Source: DSPP01 sp964607165 (GTDB lineage Bacteria > Zixibacteria > MSB-5A5 > DSPP01). From it: DNA of 64,000 bases. The notes below the pieces were generated by a model. It had not been told where the DNA came from and made no database searches. It saw only the letters and a program-made list of their open reading frames with translations. The DNA is taken from positions 1 through 64,000 of the forward strand of contig CAZSIT010000005.1 in the NCBI GenBank assembly GCA_964607165.1. The letters run 5' to 3'. The position numbers and the translations under genes are program-made. This document shows, one piece after another, positions 1-8,620 of the stretch (its first letter is position 1; the number at the start of each line of letters is the position of its first letter).

Positions 1-300
1 GTCGCCATCCCCGTCTAAATCGGCGGCAAAAACAGAGAGAGGATTGCTTCCGGTCGGGTAGTCAACTTTGGCGGCGAAAGTCCCATCGCCGTTGTTCTTT
101 AAGACCGAAACGGTGCTGCTGCCAGCATTGGCCACCGCCAAATCCAGCTTCCCATCCCCGTCTAAATCGGCGGCAAAAACAGAGTGAGGGTTGACCCCAA
201 CATCGTAACTTATCCAGGTGTCGAAAAGGGGGGTGAAGGCGAGGAGGTTTGGAGAGAAAAAGAGTAATCCGAGTGCCGCCCAGCGTATTGTTTTTGCCAT
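1..300 (-). CDS. Secreted FG-GAP/VCBS repeat protein, partial (5' end only)
   Basis: The reverse strand opens at an ATG at 300 and stays open to the window edge (100 codons), so the C-terminal part is missing. The first about 20 residues form a signal peptide (MAKTIRWAALGLLFFSPNLL). Two copies of the FG-GAP calcium-binding motif FAADLDGDG follow, about 49 residues apart, and the repetition is also clear at DNA level (near 4-46 and 152-190). Proteins of this type are extracellular or surface beta-propellers, often long. The substrate or partner cannot be told. The divergent gene at 405 starts about 100 bp away, so the two may share a regulatory region. Family assignment is firm; function is unknown. 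Confidence 0.8.
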   Translation of the reverse strand, partial: MAKTIRWAALGLLFFSPNLLAFTPLFDTWISYDVGVNPHSVFAADLDGDGKLDLAVANAGSSTVSVLKNNGDGTFAAKVDYPTGSNPLSVFAADLDGDGD

Positions 301-404
301 ATAACTACGCTTTAAATCAAACGATTCTTTGGCTCCTGTCAAGAGGGAGAAGTGGTTACGGCAGAAATCTTTGTTTTTGCCGATAAGGTAAAAGGAGGGG
401 AAAG

Positions 405-998
405 ATGAAAAGAAGGATTGATTTTATCATTTTACCGGGGGTTTTTCTCTTGGCAGGATATTTGTTTTTCTATTTTCAGAATCATCGCAAAGCTCCGGGG
501 ATAGATAGAATAATCGTGTATGCCAAAGTGGACAGCACCTGCAACGGAAGCATGCTCTACGTCGATGGGCAGCACTTCAAAAACATCGGGGAAGTGAATC
601 AAACGGAGCTGGTGAGTTTGTATTTATCCAAAGACGTTCCCCACGAGGTGCGGCTTTCCAAGCCGGGGCAAAAGGATATCGTGCGCAAGGTGCAATACAA
701 GTTGGGGCAGGTGGATGAGTATTTGGAGTTTGCTTTCGAATCGAATGAACATCCTTTTACGCAGGTGGTGATGCAATTCGACAGCTCCTGTGCCGGAGGT
801 GTTCTGTATATCGATTCTAAAAAGGCCGACAGTTTGCAGGAAGTCGCAAATTTTGAGGAGAAAAACTTCTTCTTTACGCAAGGAGACCAGCACACGGTCA
901 AAATGTCCAAAGCGGGCTTTAGCGACGTCGTTTACACCGTCAAGTACGGCTCGGAACAGAAAGAGGATTATTTGAGTTTTTCCTTCGCCACGCCGTAG
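405..998 (+). CDS. Membrane-anchored protein with a duplicated ~70-residue domain
   Basis: This 197-residue protein has an N-terminal hydrophobic segment (about residues 8-25) after two arginines, so it is probably anchored in the inner membrane or exported. The rest consists of two tandem copies of one domain, about residues 43-112 and 124-194. The copies align through VDSTCNGSMLYVDG / FDSSCAGGVLYIDS, a central HEVRLSK / HTVKMSK and an ending DEYLEFAF / EDYLSFSF. Each copy keeps one cysteine near its start. The layout recalls PEGA-like beta-domains, but I do not recognise the family with confidence. A strong ribosome-binding site (AAGGAGGGG) lies before the ATG. A hairpin with a T-run at 1019-1046 ends the transcript. 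Function unknown. Confidence 0.7.
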   Translation: MKRRIDFIILPGVFLLAGYLFFYFQNHRKAPGIDRIIVYAKVDSTCNGSMLYVDGQHFKNIGEVNQTELVSLYLSKDVPHEVRLSKPGQKDIVRKVQYKLGQVDEYLEFAFESNEHPFTQVVMQFDSSCAGGVLYIDSKKADSLQEVANFEEKNFFFTQGDQHTVKMSKAGFSDVVYTVKYGSEQKEDYLSFSFATP

Positions 999-1018
999 GT
1001 TTTTTCATGTTTTTCGTA

Positions 1019-1046
1019 GGGGCGAACGGTCGTTCGCCCTTTTTTT
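1019..1046 (+). terminator. Rho-independent terminator built from a GTAGGGGCG repeat
   Basis: GGGCGAAC, a 4-nt loop and GTTCGCCC are followed by seven Ts (1040-1046), 20 nt after the stop codon of the gene at 405-998. The left arm begins with GTAGGGGCGAA, the signature of the dispersed repeat family described below, so the terminator seems to be a recruited repeat. It is followed by another short hairpin of the CCTCTCC/GGGGAGG type (1054-1072). Confidence 0.75.
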
Positions 1047-1092
1047 GATATTTCCTCTCCTTATAGGGGAGGATTAAAGGAGGGGTCAAACC

Positions 1093-1194
1093 GTAGGGGT
1101 GAATCTTCACTTGTCCCGAGCGGAGTCGAGGGAGATTCGCCCCGGGTGAACCCGTTCGACAAGCTCAGGGCAGGCCTAAAAGGTTCACCCCTAC
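1093..1194. repeat. GTAGGGG family repeat with an insertion in each hairpin loop
   Basis: Copies of the simple element (for example 11665-11718) are about 54 nt: GTA, hairpin GGGCGAATCT/AGATTCGCCC, hairpin GGGTGAACC/GGTTCACCC, then TAC. This copy has the same arms. Its first loop holds a 25-nt insertion (1108-1132, CACTTGTCC...GTCGAGGG). Its second loop holds about 23 nt ending in GGGCAGG (about 1149-1172). The last bases supply the stop codon of mazG on the other strand. Confidence 0.85.
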
Positions 1195-1955
1195 GTTTTT
1201 TTAGCCTTATTCCACAATCGGTCTAATTCTTTAAGACCGACCTGCCCTAAATCTTTTTTCTGCTTTTTCAAATTTTTTTCGATGAAGGCAAAGCGTTTTT
1301 GAAATTTTTCTACAGTTGTTCGCAATGCTTTTTCGGGATTGACTTTCAGATGCCTTGATAAATTTATGACCGAAAAAAGCAAATCGCCGATTTCTTCCTC
1401 CCGTTTTTGGGGATGGGCATTCAGACTCTTCTCAATTTCGCGGATTTCCTCCTTCAGTTTAGGTATCACCTGATTCGCTTTTTTCCAGTCGAATCCAAAC
1501 TGGGCCGCTTTTTCCTGAACTCGTTGGGCGCGGAATAAAACCGGCAAAGTTTCCGGGATAGAATCCAAAACCCCTTCGGATTTTTCTTTCAGCTTGCGCC
1601 TTTCCCAATTTTCAAGCACTTGTTCGGGAGAAAGTTTTTCTTTTTTGCCAAAAACGTGGGGATGGCGGCGAATCAGCTTGTCGGAAATGCCTTTGGCGAC
1701 TCTTTCCATATCAAATCTTTTTTTCTCTTTGGCCAATTGGGCGTGGAAAACGACTTGCAGAAGAAGGTCACCCAGTTCTTCCTCTAATTTTTTGTAATCC
1801 TTTTGGTAAATCGCCTCAACCGTTTCGTGGGCTTCTTCAACCAGATAAGGAACGAGTGTTTCATGGCTTTGTTTTCTGTCCCAGGGGCAGCCGGAAGGGC
1901 TGCGGAGTTTGGCCATTATCGCAATCAGACGTTGCATCTCGGATTTTTTCTTCAT
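1191..1955 (-). CDS. mazG: Nucleoside triphosphate pyrophosphohydrolase MazG
   Basis: MazG hydrolyses nucleoside triphosphates, including aberrant ones, to NMP and pyrophosphate. The 254-residue protein has the tandem MazG layout. In the N-terminal domain, GCPWDRKQSHETL is followed by the metal-binding EEAHETVEAI and EELGDLLLQVVFHA motifs. The C-terminal domain repeats the pattern with KEEIREIE and EEIGDLLFSVINLSRHL. Length fits the family (about 260). I chose the ATG at 1955; a TTG two codons upstream is possible, and no clear Shine-Dalgarno sequence is visible. The stop codon TAG lies inside the terminal GTAG of the repeat at 1093-1194, so the repeat sets the present C-terminus (KAKKT). Confidence 0.93.
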   Translation of the reverse strand: MKKKSEMQRLIAIMAKLRSPSGCPWDRKQSHETLVPYLVEEAHETVEAIYQKDYKKLEEELGDLLLQVVFHAQLAKEKKRFDMERVAKGISDKLIRRHPHVFGKKEKLSPEQVLENWERRKLKEKSEGVLDSIPETLPVLFRAQRVQEKAAQFGFDWKKANQVIPKLKEEIREIEKSLNAHPQKREEEIGDLLFSVINLSRHLKVNPEKALRTTVEKFQKRFAFIEKNLKKQKKDLGQVGLKELDRLWNKAKKT

Positions 1956-1977
1956 CGTCAACCAATATAAACGAATT

Positions 1978-2010
1978 TGTCATGCTGAGCGAAGCGAAGC
2001 ATCTGGGCGG
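1978..2010. repeat. Dispersed hairpin repeat, TGAGCGAAGCGAAG type
   Basis: TTGTCATGCTGAGCGAAGCG continues into AAGCATCTGGGCGG. A second copy lies at 6048-6081. The outer arms differ between the copies in a compensating way (ATGCT/AGCAT here, ATTCT/AGAAT there), which supports a folded structure. It sits just upstream of mazG on the mazG strand. Confidence 0.8.
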
Positions 2011-2033
2011 AGGGAGGAGAGGCCTTGCTCGTT

Positions 2034-2105
2034 ACGTCAGGAGTTATTCCTGACGTCTGTGTCGGGAGTGGTTCGATCCGCTCACCATAAATAACTCCCG
2101 ACACA
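2034..2105. repeat. Two adjacent palindromic repeats, one with a loop insertion
   Basis: First element: ACGTCAGGA, 5-nt loop, TCCTGACGT (2034-2056). A relative is at 15194-15220. Second element: TGTGTCGGGAGT (2058-2069) and ACTCCCGACACA (2094-2105), a perfect 12-bp inverted repeat. Its loop holds 24 nt containing GGTTCGATCCGCTCACCA, a motif also found in hairpin loops near 11580 and 15075. The stretch 1956-2117 holds no gene. Confidence 0.8.
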
Positions 2106-2117
2106 ACGTAGAAAACT

Positions 2118-3182
2118 CTATGGCGAACAGGGATACGATACACCCAAATAGACTTTGTTTAGCTGTATTACCACGTCAGCAGCGGTCGGGCTGCCATCGC
2201 AATTTACGTCCGAGCGGCAGGAAGGAGTGCAGTCCCCTTCCCCCAAAAAAACGCAGTTTAGTATCAACACCACATCGGTGGAGGTGAATTGCCCATCCAC
2301 ATCCAGGTCCCCCGTGGGGTTTATCGTTATTACTCCCTTCAGAAAGTTTACTGGAATTCTATTCGCATGGGTGCCCACGAATTGAATGGTATTGGCGGGC
2401 GGCAATAAAACCGAGTCCAGTTCGATCTTGCCGTTGCAGGAGGGAGAGAATACCGAATCAAATTTGATATCCAGGAAAGCAGTGCGCACCCAGTTGGGCG
2501 GTAATTTGGTGTCATCGTCGGTCGGGTCAAAGGTTCCCGTAAAGGAAAAGCTGTCCGGAGGATTGCTGTGGTATAGCCCGAAGTTCGAAACTTGGGTACG
2601 CAAACGTACATCCCCACCCGCGGACTGCGGATAGATATTGTCAAAAACTGTACGGCTTGTCCGTGATGCACTGCAATTAGAGGGGCGGGATATAATGGCG
2701 TAGGCTCCGCCTGCCGTGGAGGTTTCTATTATTGGGAGGGTAATATTCCCAAGAGAATCCTTATTGGTTACATACACTCTCACCCTCAGCCCAGCCGAGC
2801 CGCAGGTGCCTGCTAAAGTTCCGGTCGGCAAAGCTATAATCTTGGACTGAATGATAAGGGAATCTTGAGGGTCTGGGACGGTGGGGCGGACGTTGGATGG
2901 GGGGCAGGTGCCCGGGTTCAAGCCCAGAGCAACGCAGTTCAGAAGGGCCACCACGTCGCTGGCGTCTTTGAAGCCGTCACAGTTCAAATCTCCCCGGTTT
3001 GAGTCTTGGTCTGCGCATAAGAGGTTTCCGTTGAAAAAGATACTTAAAAGAATGTTTAAGTCGCCGTAGTTAACAAGGCTATCGCAATTCATATCCGTCC
3101 GGGAAGTGTCGCAGGTTTGGGCAACGGCTGTCGTTGCGAGCAGGAGAAAAAAGACCGGCAAAAGGGCAAGCTTTTTTAGCAT
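2118..3182 (-). CDS. Secreted protein with N- and C-terminal dockerin type I repeats
   Basis: The 354-residue protein begins with a clear signal peptide ending ATTAVAQ. It has two pairs of dockerin-like calcium-binding repeats. The N-terminal pair runs about residues 25-90 (DMNCDSLVNYGDLNILLSIF and GDLNCDGFKDASDVVALLNC). The C-terminal pair runs about 290-350 (GDLDVDGQFTSTDVVLILNC and DVNCDGSPTAADVVIQLNKV). Between them, about 105-285 looks like a beta-sandwich, possibly cohesin-like; its family is not clear. In cellulosomes dockerins bind cohesins. In many environmental bacteria, duplicated dockerins at both ends of secreted proteins have no known partner. Partner and role are therefore unknown. 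Flanked by repeats downstream; divergent from valS. Confidence 0.8.
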   Translation of the reverse strand: MLKKLALLPVFFLLLATTAVAQTCDTSRTDMNCDSLVNYGDLNILLSIFFNGNLLCADQDSNRGDLNCDGFKDASDVVALLNCVALGLNPGTCPPSNVRPTVPDPQDSLIIQSKIIALPTGTLAGTCGSAGLRVRVYVTNKDSLGNITLPIIETSTAGGAYAIISRPSNCSASRTSRTVFDNIYPQSAGGDVRLRTQVSNFGLYHSNPPDSFSFTGTFDPTDDDTKLPPNWVRTAFLDIKFDSVFSPSCNGKIELDSVLLPPANTIQFVGTHANRIPVNFLKGVITINPTGDLDVDGQFTSTDVVLILNCVFLGEGDCTPSCRSDVNCDGSPTAADVVIQLNKVYLGVSYPCSP

Positions 3183-3249
3183 GGCTACCTCGTATCGTAA
3201 AGTAAGATAAGCTATATCGCAAACGAGGTCAATCTGTTTTGGGCTTTTC

Positions 3250-3277
3250 TTGACAATCCATCTCCAAAAATTATTAT
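3250..3277 (+). promoter_or_regulatory. Candidate sigma-70 promoter overlapping the first valS ATG
   Basis: TTGACA (3250-3255), 16-nt spacer, TATTAT (3272-3277). This is close to consensus, but the -10 box overlaps the ATG at 3276. Transcription starting about 3284 would place the next in-frame ATG (3285) at or next to the RNA 5' end. No Shine-Dalgarno sequence is visible. A chance match cannot be excluded. Confidence 0.4.
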
Positions 3278-5939
3278 GCCTGAAATGGAGCCATTGTCCA
3301 AACAGTACGATTTTGCTGCGGCACGCACCAAGTGGAACCGCTTTTGGCAGGAAAATCGGATTTTTGAGCCGGATTTAAACACCAAAAAACCGATTTACTC
3401 AATTGTCGTGCCGCCCCCCAACGTCACCTCCATCCTGCACATCGGCCACGCCTTAAACGCTACTTTGCAGGACATTATGATTCGCTGGAAAAAACTTTCC
3501 GGTTTCGAGGTGGAGTGGCTACCGGGGGTGGACCACGCCAGCATTGCCACCGAAGTGATGGTCGGAAAAGAACTGCGCAAACAGGGAGTTGCTAAACAGG
3601 ATTTGGGGCGTGAGAAATTTCTCGAAAAGGCCTGGGCCTGGAAAAACAAATACGGCGATGCCATCGTCAATCAGTTCAAAGAAATGGGCTGCGGGCTGGA
3701 TTGGAGCCGGCTGCGCTTTACGATGGACCCAATGCTTTCCCGCGCCGTTATGGAAGTCTTCGTGCGGCTCTATAACAAGGGACTGATTTATCGTGGCAAG
3801 TATATCGTCAACTGGTGCCCGACGGATAAGACCTCGCTTTCCGATGACGAGGTGGAAAGCAAAGAAGAGGATTCCTTTTTGTGGTATGTGCGCTATTCCA
3901 TCGAGGGAACCAAAGAGTTCATAACCGTCGCCACGGCCCGCCCGGAGACGATAATGGGGGATACAGCCGTCGCCGTTCATCCGGAGCATCCGAAGTTTAA
4001 GCACTTAATCGGCAAACGAGCGATTGTACCCTTCGTCAGTCGGCCGGTACCGATTATCGCGGAAACGTATGTTGATTTGGAATTCGGCACCGGAGCTTTG
4101 AAAGTCACCCCCGCCCACGACCCAAACGATTTTTTGCTGGGAGAAAAGCACAAACTTCCCCGGGTTAACATCCTGAATCCGGATGGGACTTTAAACGCCG
4201 AAGCGGGGCCTTTTGTGGGGCTGGAGCGTTTTGAGGCGCGCAAGAAAGTGTCGCAGGCGCTATCCGAGCAGGGACTTTTGGAGAAAACCGAGCCGTATCA
4301 TCATTCGGTGGGTGTTTGTTACCGTTGTGACACAATCATAGAGCCGTATTTATCCGACCAGTGGTTCGTCAAAATGAAACCGTTGGCGGAGCCGGCTTTG
4401 AAGGTCTATCAAGAGGGCAAGCTCCGTTTTCATCCCGAACACTGGGGCGCGGTCTATTCCCACTGGCTGACCAACATCCGCGACTGGTGCATCTCGCGGC
4501 AGCTCTGGTGGGGGCACCGGATTCCGGTTTTCTATTGCGAATGCGGGCATACTTTCGCCTCGGTTGAAGTTCCAAAAAATTGCCCAAAGTGCAAATCGTC
4601 GGCCCTGCGCCAGGACGAAGACGTTTTGGACACCTGGTTTTCCTCCTGGCTCTGGCCTTTTTCCACCTTCGGCTGGCCGGATAAAACGCGGGATTTGGAA
4701 CTTTTCTATCCCACTAAATCGCTTTTCACCGCTTCGGAAATCATTTTTCTCTGGGTGGCGCGGATGGTTATGGCCGGAGTGGAATTCATGGGGAAAGAGC
4801 CGTATTCGGACGTGTATATCCACGGGACGGTACGGGATAATATCGGGCGGCGGATGTCCAAATCGCTCGGCAACGGCATTGACCCTTTGGAAGTGATGGG
4901 GCAATACGGCGGCGATGCCCTGCGAGCGACTCTGGTTTTTGCTTCCCCGGAAGGGGAAGATTCTAAACTTACTCCCACCAGCTTTGAAGTGGGTCGGAAC
5001 TTTGCCAACAAGCTCTGGAATGCCGCGCGCTTTGTGCAGATGTCCGTGCCGAATCTGGCCGAGCGGGCTAATGAGGGAATTTCCCCCAAAGTCGAGAACT
5101 GGGCGGACCTGTGGATTTTGGGACGGTGGGATGTTTCAGTGGCTAAAGTTACCAAAGAGTTAGAGGAGTTTCGGTTCAATACCGCCGCTCTGGAGCTGTA
5201 CGAACTTTTCTGGCATGATTTTGCCGATTGGTATCTGGAACTTTCCAAAGTCAGTTTGCGCCAGGGAACGGATGAAAAGAAAAGAAACACAGAACGAGTT
5301 TTGGCCGTACTTTTACGGCGAATGCTGATTTTGCTGCATCCCTTCGTTCCCTTTGTAACCGAGGAGCTTTTTAGTTCGCTTGGATTTTTAAAACCGAATC
5401 AAAAGAGCATTACGGAGGAAAATTGGCAGAGTTTATCATTTGGAGCCAAGCCGCCTTCCGGTTTAAATGAAAATGTCGAGCTCTTCCAAAAAATCGTTAC
5501 CGCAATGCGCAATTTGCGCTCGGAGGCTCAATTGCCTCCGGGGCAGAAAGTGCCTTTTGAAATTTCTTTCGACCACCCGGCGCTTCTTGAATTCTTCAAA
5601 CAAGGGGAAGTCTATTTATCCGATTTGGCGCGTGCTTCCGAGCTGAAACTCGGTTTGAACCTGCCTCAACCGGAAGGAGCGCGGCTGGCGGTTCTGCCGC
5701 ATATTCAGATTTATCTGAAATTGGAAGAAAAGGTCGATGCCGAAGCGATGAGGAAAAAATTAGAGACCAAGTTGGGAGAGGTTTCCTTTCAGCTTTCAGC
5801 AGTTTTGACTCGCCTGGAGGACCAACAATTTATGAGCAAAGCACCGGAAGCGGTAAGAGCTAAGGAGACGGAAAAAAAGGCCAAGCTTGAATCGATGCAA
5901 AAAGAGCTCAAAGAAAACTTAAAACGGTTGGGAATATAA
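3276..5939 (+). CDS. valS: Valine-tRNA ligase
   Basis: ValS charges tRNA-Val with valine in the cytoplasm and edits mis-activated threonine. The 887-residue length is normal. Class I signature HIGH is at residues 55-58 (ILHIGHALNAT) and RMSKS at about 526-530. The editing domain lies between (ATARPETIMGDTAVAVHP). Zinc-like cysteines (CECGHTF...CPKC) occur near 410-440. The anticodon-binding domain and a C-terminal coiled coil (about 815-887, rich in K/E) complete the ValS architecture. The start is uncertain: the ATG at 3276 overlaps a candidate -10 box, so the ATG at 3285 (MEPLSKQYD) may be the true start. It stands alone between a divergent dockerin gene and the DUF4139-like gene. Confidence 0.97.
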   Translation: MPEMEPLSKQYDFAAARTKWNRFWQENRIFEPDLNTKKPIYSIVVPPPNVTSILHIGHALNATLQDIMIRWKKLSGFEVEWLPGVDHASIATEVMVGKELRKQGVAKQDLGREKFLEKAWAWKNKYGDAIVNQFKEMGCGLDWSRLRFTMDPMLSRAVMEVFVRLYNKGLIYRGKYIVNWCPTDKTSLSDDEVESKEEDSFLWYVRYSIEGTKEFITVATARPETIMGDTAVAVHPEHPKFKHLIGKRAIVPFVSRPVPIIAETYVDLEFGTGALKVTPAHDPNDFLLGEKHKLPRVNILNPDGTLNAEAGPFVGLERFEARKKVSQALSEQGLLEKTEPYHHSVGVCYRCDTIIEPYLSDQWFVKMKPLAEPALKVYQEGKLRFHPEHWGAVYSHWLTNIRDWCISRQLWWGHRIPVFYCECGHTFASVEVPKNCPKCKSSALRQDEDVLDTWFSSWLWPFSTFGWPDKTRDLELFYPTKSLFTASEIIFLWVARMVMAGVEFMGKEPYSDVYIHGTVRDNIGRRMSKSLGNGIDPLEVMGQYGGDALRATLVFASPEGEDSKLTPTSFEVGRNFANKLWNAARFVQMSVPNLAERANEGISPKVENWADLWILGRWDVSVAKVTKELEEFRFNTAALELYELFWHDFADWYLELSKVSLRQGTDEKKRNTERVLAVLLRRMLILLHPFVPFVTEELFSSLGFLKPNQKSITEENWQSLSFGAKPPSGLNENVELFQKIVTAMRNLRSEAQLPPGQKVPFEISFDHPALLEFFKQGEVYLSDLARASELKLGLNLPQPEGARLAVLPHIQIYLKLEEKVDAEAMRKKLETKLGEVSFQLSAVLTRLEDQQFMSKAPEAVRAKETEKKAKLESMQKELKENLKRLGI

Positions 5940-5977
5940 TCCTGCCCGGTTGGTATAAAATTAGGAGAGGAGTAAAT

Positions 5978-7459
5978 ATGCTATCTAATGCTATAACCCA
6001 GAGGGACGGCGGGCTTCCCACAACCTCCGGGCAAAAGACATCACCGGTTGTCATTCTGAGCGAAGCGAAGAATCTGGGCGGTGGGGTGGGTCGAAAATGG
6101 AAGAATCTCTGCACGGCCCTGATGAGCGCTATCTTTCTTTTGTTTACCCCACTGACCTGGTCTCAAAGCGACCTTACGGTAACGGTGTATAACGATGGAA
6201 GGGGGCTGGTGAAAGATGTGCGCGAATTGAACTTTAAGCGAGGCTCGGACACGGTCAAAATCACTGACGTGGCGGCCTCTTTGGATGCCACTTCCGTGCG
6301 CTTTGAGCCGTTGACTAAGAAAAATGAGATTGATTTGCTGGAGCAGAACTTTGAATTCGATTTAATCGGCTCGGATAAGCTTTTGAATAAATATCTGGAT
6401 AGAAATATTGATTTGGTTACCAAGGACCAAAAGACTTTTTCGGGCAAGCTGCTTTCTTACACAGGTGGGCAATACGTTCTATCCGTTCCGGCGGGAGGCA
6501 TCAAAGTGGTCAATGCCAGTGAAGTGGTGAACGTTTCAATGCCGGAACTCCCTTCTGGCTTTTACACCCGCCCGACTTTGGTATGGTTGTTTAACAGCCG
6601 CTATTCCGGCAGAGAAAAATGTCAGGTTTCCTATTTGACCGGCAATTTGGGATGGCACGCGGAATATGTCGCTTTGGTAAATCCCACTGATGATCGCCTT
6701 TCACTGTCGGGTTGGGTTTCGGTGGACAACCGCTCGGGGGCTACTTATCCAAGCGCCAAGCTGAAATTGGTCGCAGGAGAACTGCAGAGAGCTCGGCCAA
6801 AGTGGAGGGGTGAGGTTCAGGCTTCCCGGATGGGAGCGCCAACTGAAGCTGCTGCTCCATTTGAGGAAAAAGCATTCTTTGAGTATCACCTTTATACTTT
6901 AGCGTTTCCTACGACTTTGGCAAATAATCAGATTAAACAAGTTTCACTTTTCGATCCGGCGGAAACTGCGGTAAAGAAGAATTTTATTTACGATCCCGAC
7001 CGCGATGCCACCAAAGCCTCGGTCGTTTTGGAATTCAAAAACTCCAAAGAGGCAGGGATGGGAATGGCCTTGCCGGCCGGTGTGGTGCGGATGATGAAAC
7101 GGGACACCGACGGCAGCATCGAGCTGATTGGCGAAGACAATCTGGAGCATACGCCCAAAGATGAGCTCGTCAAGTTGACGGTAGGCAAAGCCTTCGACAT
7201 CGCCTGCGAACAGACGCAGAAAGACCGAAGGCAGATTTCGAATAAAATTTGGGAAGAGGATTGGGAAATCTCGGTCCGCAACCACAAGGCCGAGCCGGTT
7301 ACCGTGCGGGTGGTCAAACGCTTTTACGGCTACTGGGACATAACCCAGACCAGCCACGAGTTCATCAAAAAAGATGCCTCCACGGCTTGGTTTGAAATCC
7401 CGGTTGACAAAGACCAGGAAACCAAGCTAACTTTCACGGTACGATATAGAAATCGTTGA
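5978..7459 (+). CDS. Exported DUF4139-like protein with a repeat-derived N-terminal extension
   Basis: From about residue 63 the protein has the look of DUF4139/MuiA-like proteins (VTVYNDGRGLVKDVRELNF, a central beta-rich region, and a C-terminal VRNHKAEPVTVRVVKRFYGYW). These are exported proteins of unknown biochemical role, so the family call is moderate. A good ribosome-binding site (AGGAGAGGAG) precedes the ATG at 5978. The first about 48 codons, however, read through the dispersed repeat at 6048-6081 and give VVILSEAKNLGGG. The natural signal peptide (MSAIFLLFTPLTWSQ) begins at 6122, with a possible GTG at 6086. The repeat therefore appears to have inserted in frame between the original ribosome-binding site and the signal peptide. 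The gene is followed directly by the TPR gene. Confidence 0.65.
   Translation: MLSNAITQRDGGLPTTSGQKTSPVVILSEAKNLGGGVGRKWKNLCTALMSAIFLLFTPLTWSQSDLTVTVYNDGRGLVKDVRELNFKRGSDTVKITDVAASLDATSVRFEPLTKKNEIDLLEQNFEFDLIGSDKLLNKYLDRNIDLVTKDQKTFSGKLLSYTGGQYVLSVPAGGIKVVNASEVVNVSMPELPSGFYTRPTLVWLFNSRYSGREKCQVSYLTGNLGWHAEYVALVNPTDDRLSLSGWVSVDNRSGATYPSAKLKLVAGELQRARPKWRGEVQASRMGAPTEAAAPFEEKAFFEYHLYTLAFPTTLANNQIKQVSLFDPAETAVKKNFIYDPDRDATKASVVLEFKNSKEAGMGMALPAGVVRMMKRDTDGSIELIGEDNLEHTPKDELVKLTVGKAFDIACEQTQKDRRQISNKIWEEDWEISVRNHKAEPVTVRVVKRFYGYWDITQTSHEFIKKDASTAWFEIPVDKDQETKLTFTVRYRNR
6048..6081. repeat. TGAGCGAAGCGAAG hairpin repeat inside a coding region
   Basis: Second copy of the repeat at 1978-2010, here translated in frame as part of the N-terminal extension of the DUF4139-like protein. 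Arms are ATTCT and AGAAT. Confidence 0.8.
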
Positions 7460-7473
7460 TGGAAGGGATGCGA

Positions 7474-8601
7474 ATGAAAAGGATTTATTTAACTTTGACT
7501 TTGGTTTTGGGATGGTCGGCTTTGAGCTGGGCCGTCGATTGCCGGCCTTTGGATTTTTACACGCGGTCGGTGAAGATGTACATTAATCCCACCCAGGGAA
7601 AGCAAGATTTAAAATCGGCGGAAAAGCTTTTGACCGAGGCCTTGGAGTGTTATCCCAAAGAAGGAGAAGTGCTCTATACCGCCGGGCTGCTTTTTTCGCA
7701 GAAAAAAGAGTACGCCAAGATGACGCAGGTTCTGAATGACGCCATCAAATATTCCCCGGCCTTTAAACCCAAAGCGGAGACTTTGAAAGTGGTCATGCTT
7801 CAAGAGACGTTCCGTTCCGCAAATGATTATTTGGACCAAGCCGCGAAAGCTGAAAAGGCCCTTGAGAAGACCAAAAGCTTTAACGAAGCGATAAAACTAT
7901 ATCACGGCTGCATCATTATCGATTCAACGGTCACCGGCCCGTATCGGAATCTGTCGTTTGTCTTCAGCAGCCTCGGCAAGGGCGACAGCTCGAGGCATTA
8001 CGACGATAGCTCGATGCATTACGACGAACTGTTGTATCGGATGGCTCCCGATTCAGCCAAATGGGCCTACGTTTACGGCGTTGATTTGGTAAATACAGGC
8101 AAGTATAAGGAGGCCATCGAGGTTTTGGAACGTGTGGTAAAGTCGGATTCGAACCACTGGGACGCCTGGGGGCTTTTGGGACAGTTATACGAGGCGGGGG
8201 AGCATTTGCCGCAGATGGCGGCGGCATATCAAAGACTTTCGCGTCAGTTTCCCGATTCGGCGGAATTCTTAAAACAGTTAGCCATGTATGAATTGCGCGG
8301 CGGTTTCAACGCGGGGGACAGTGCCGTGGCCAAGCCCCATTACCATAAGGCCGATTCGCTCTATTCTCTATATTTAAGTAAAAATGAAACGGACAGCACA
8401 GCTTGGTTCAGCCGCGGTTTGGCTTTAACCTCGATGAAAAACTACAGTGAAGCGGCAAAGGTTTTGGACAAAACCACGGCAAAATATCCGGGATATGCCG
8501 ATGCTTGGGAAGCGCTTTCCGGAGCCTATGCACAAATGGGGAAAGCGGAGCTTGCCAAAAAAGCTTACGAGCGCTCCAAGCAGTTGAGCAGTGAGAAATG
8601 A
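7474..8601 (+). CDS. Exported tetratricopeptide-repeat protein
   Basis: The ATG at 7474 has a well-placed GGAAGGG 6 nt upstream and gives a signal peptide (MKRIYLTLTLVLGWSALSWA). Earlier in-frame starts (TTG 7456, ATG 7459) overlap the previous stop. The mature part is almost wholly helical, with repeated TPR-type units such as EAIKLYHGCIIIDSTVTGPY, EAIEVLERVVKSDSNHWDAW and EAAKVLDKTTAKYPGYADAW. These proteins act as scaffolds in the periplasm or at the outer membrane. It is probably co-transcribed with the DUF4139-like gene. A terminator follows at 8621-8645. Confidence 0.8.
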   Translation: MKRIYLTLTLVLGWSALSWAVDCRPLDFYTRSVKMYINPTQGKQDLKSAEKLLTEALECYPKEGEVLYTAGLLFSQKKEYAKMTQVLNDAIKYSPAFKPKAETLKVVMLQETFRSANDYLDQAAKAEKALEKTKSFNEAIKLYHGCIIIDSTVTGPYRNLSFVFSSLGKGDSSRHYDDSSMHYDELLYRMAPDSAKWAYVYGVDLVNTGKYKEAIEVLERVVKSDSNHWDAWGLLGQLYEAGEHLPQMAAAYQRLSRQFPDSAEFLKQLAMYELRGGFNAGDSAVAKPHYHKADSLYSLYLSKNETDSTAWFSRGLALTSMKNYSEAAKVLDKTTAKYPGYADAWEALSGAYAQMGKAELAKKAYERSKQLSSEK

Positions 8602-8620
8602 GTCGCAAAAATTTTGATGA

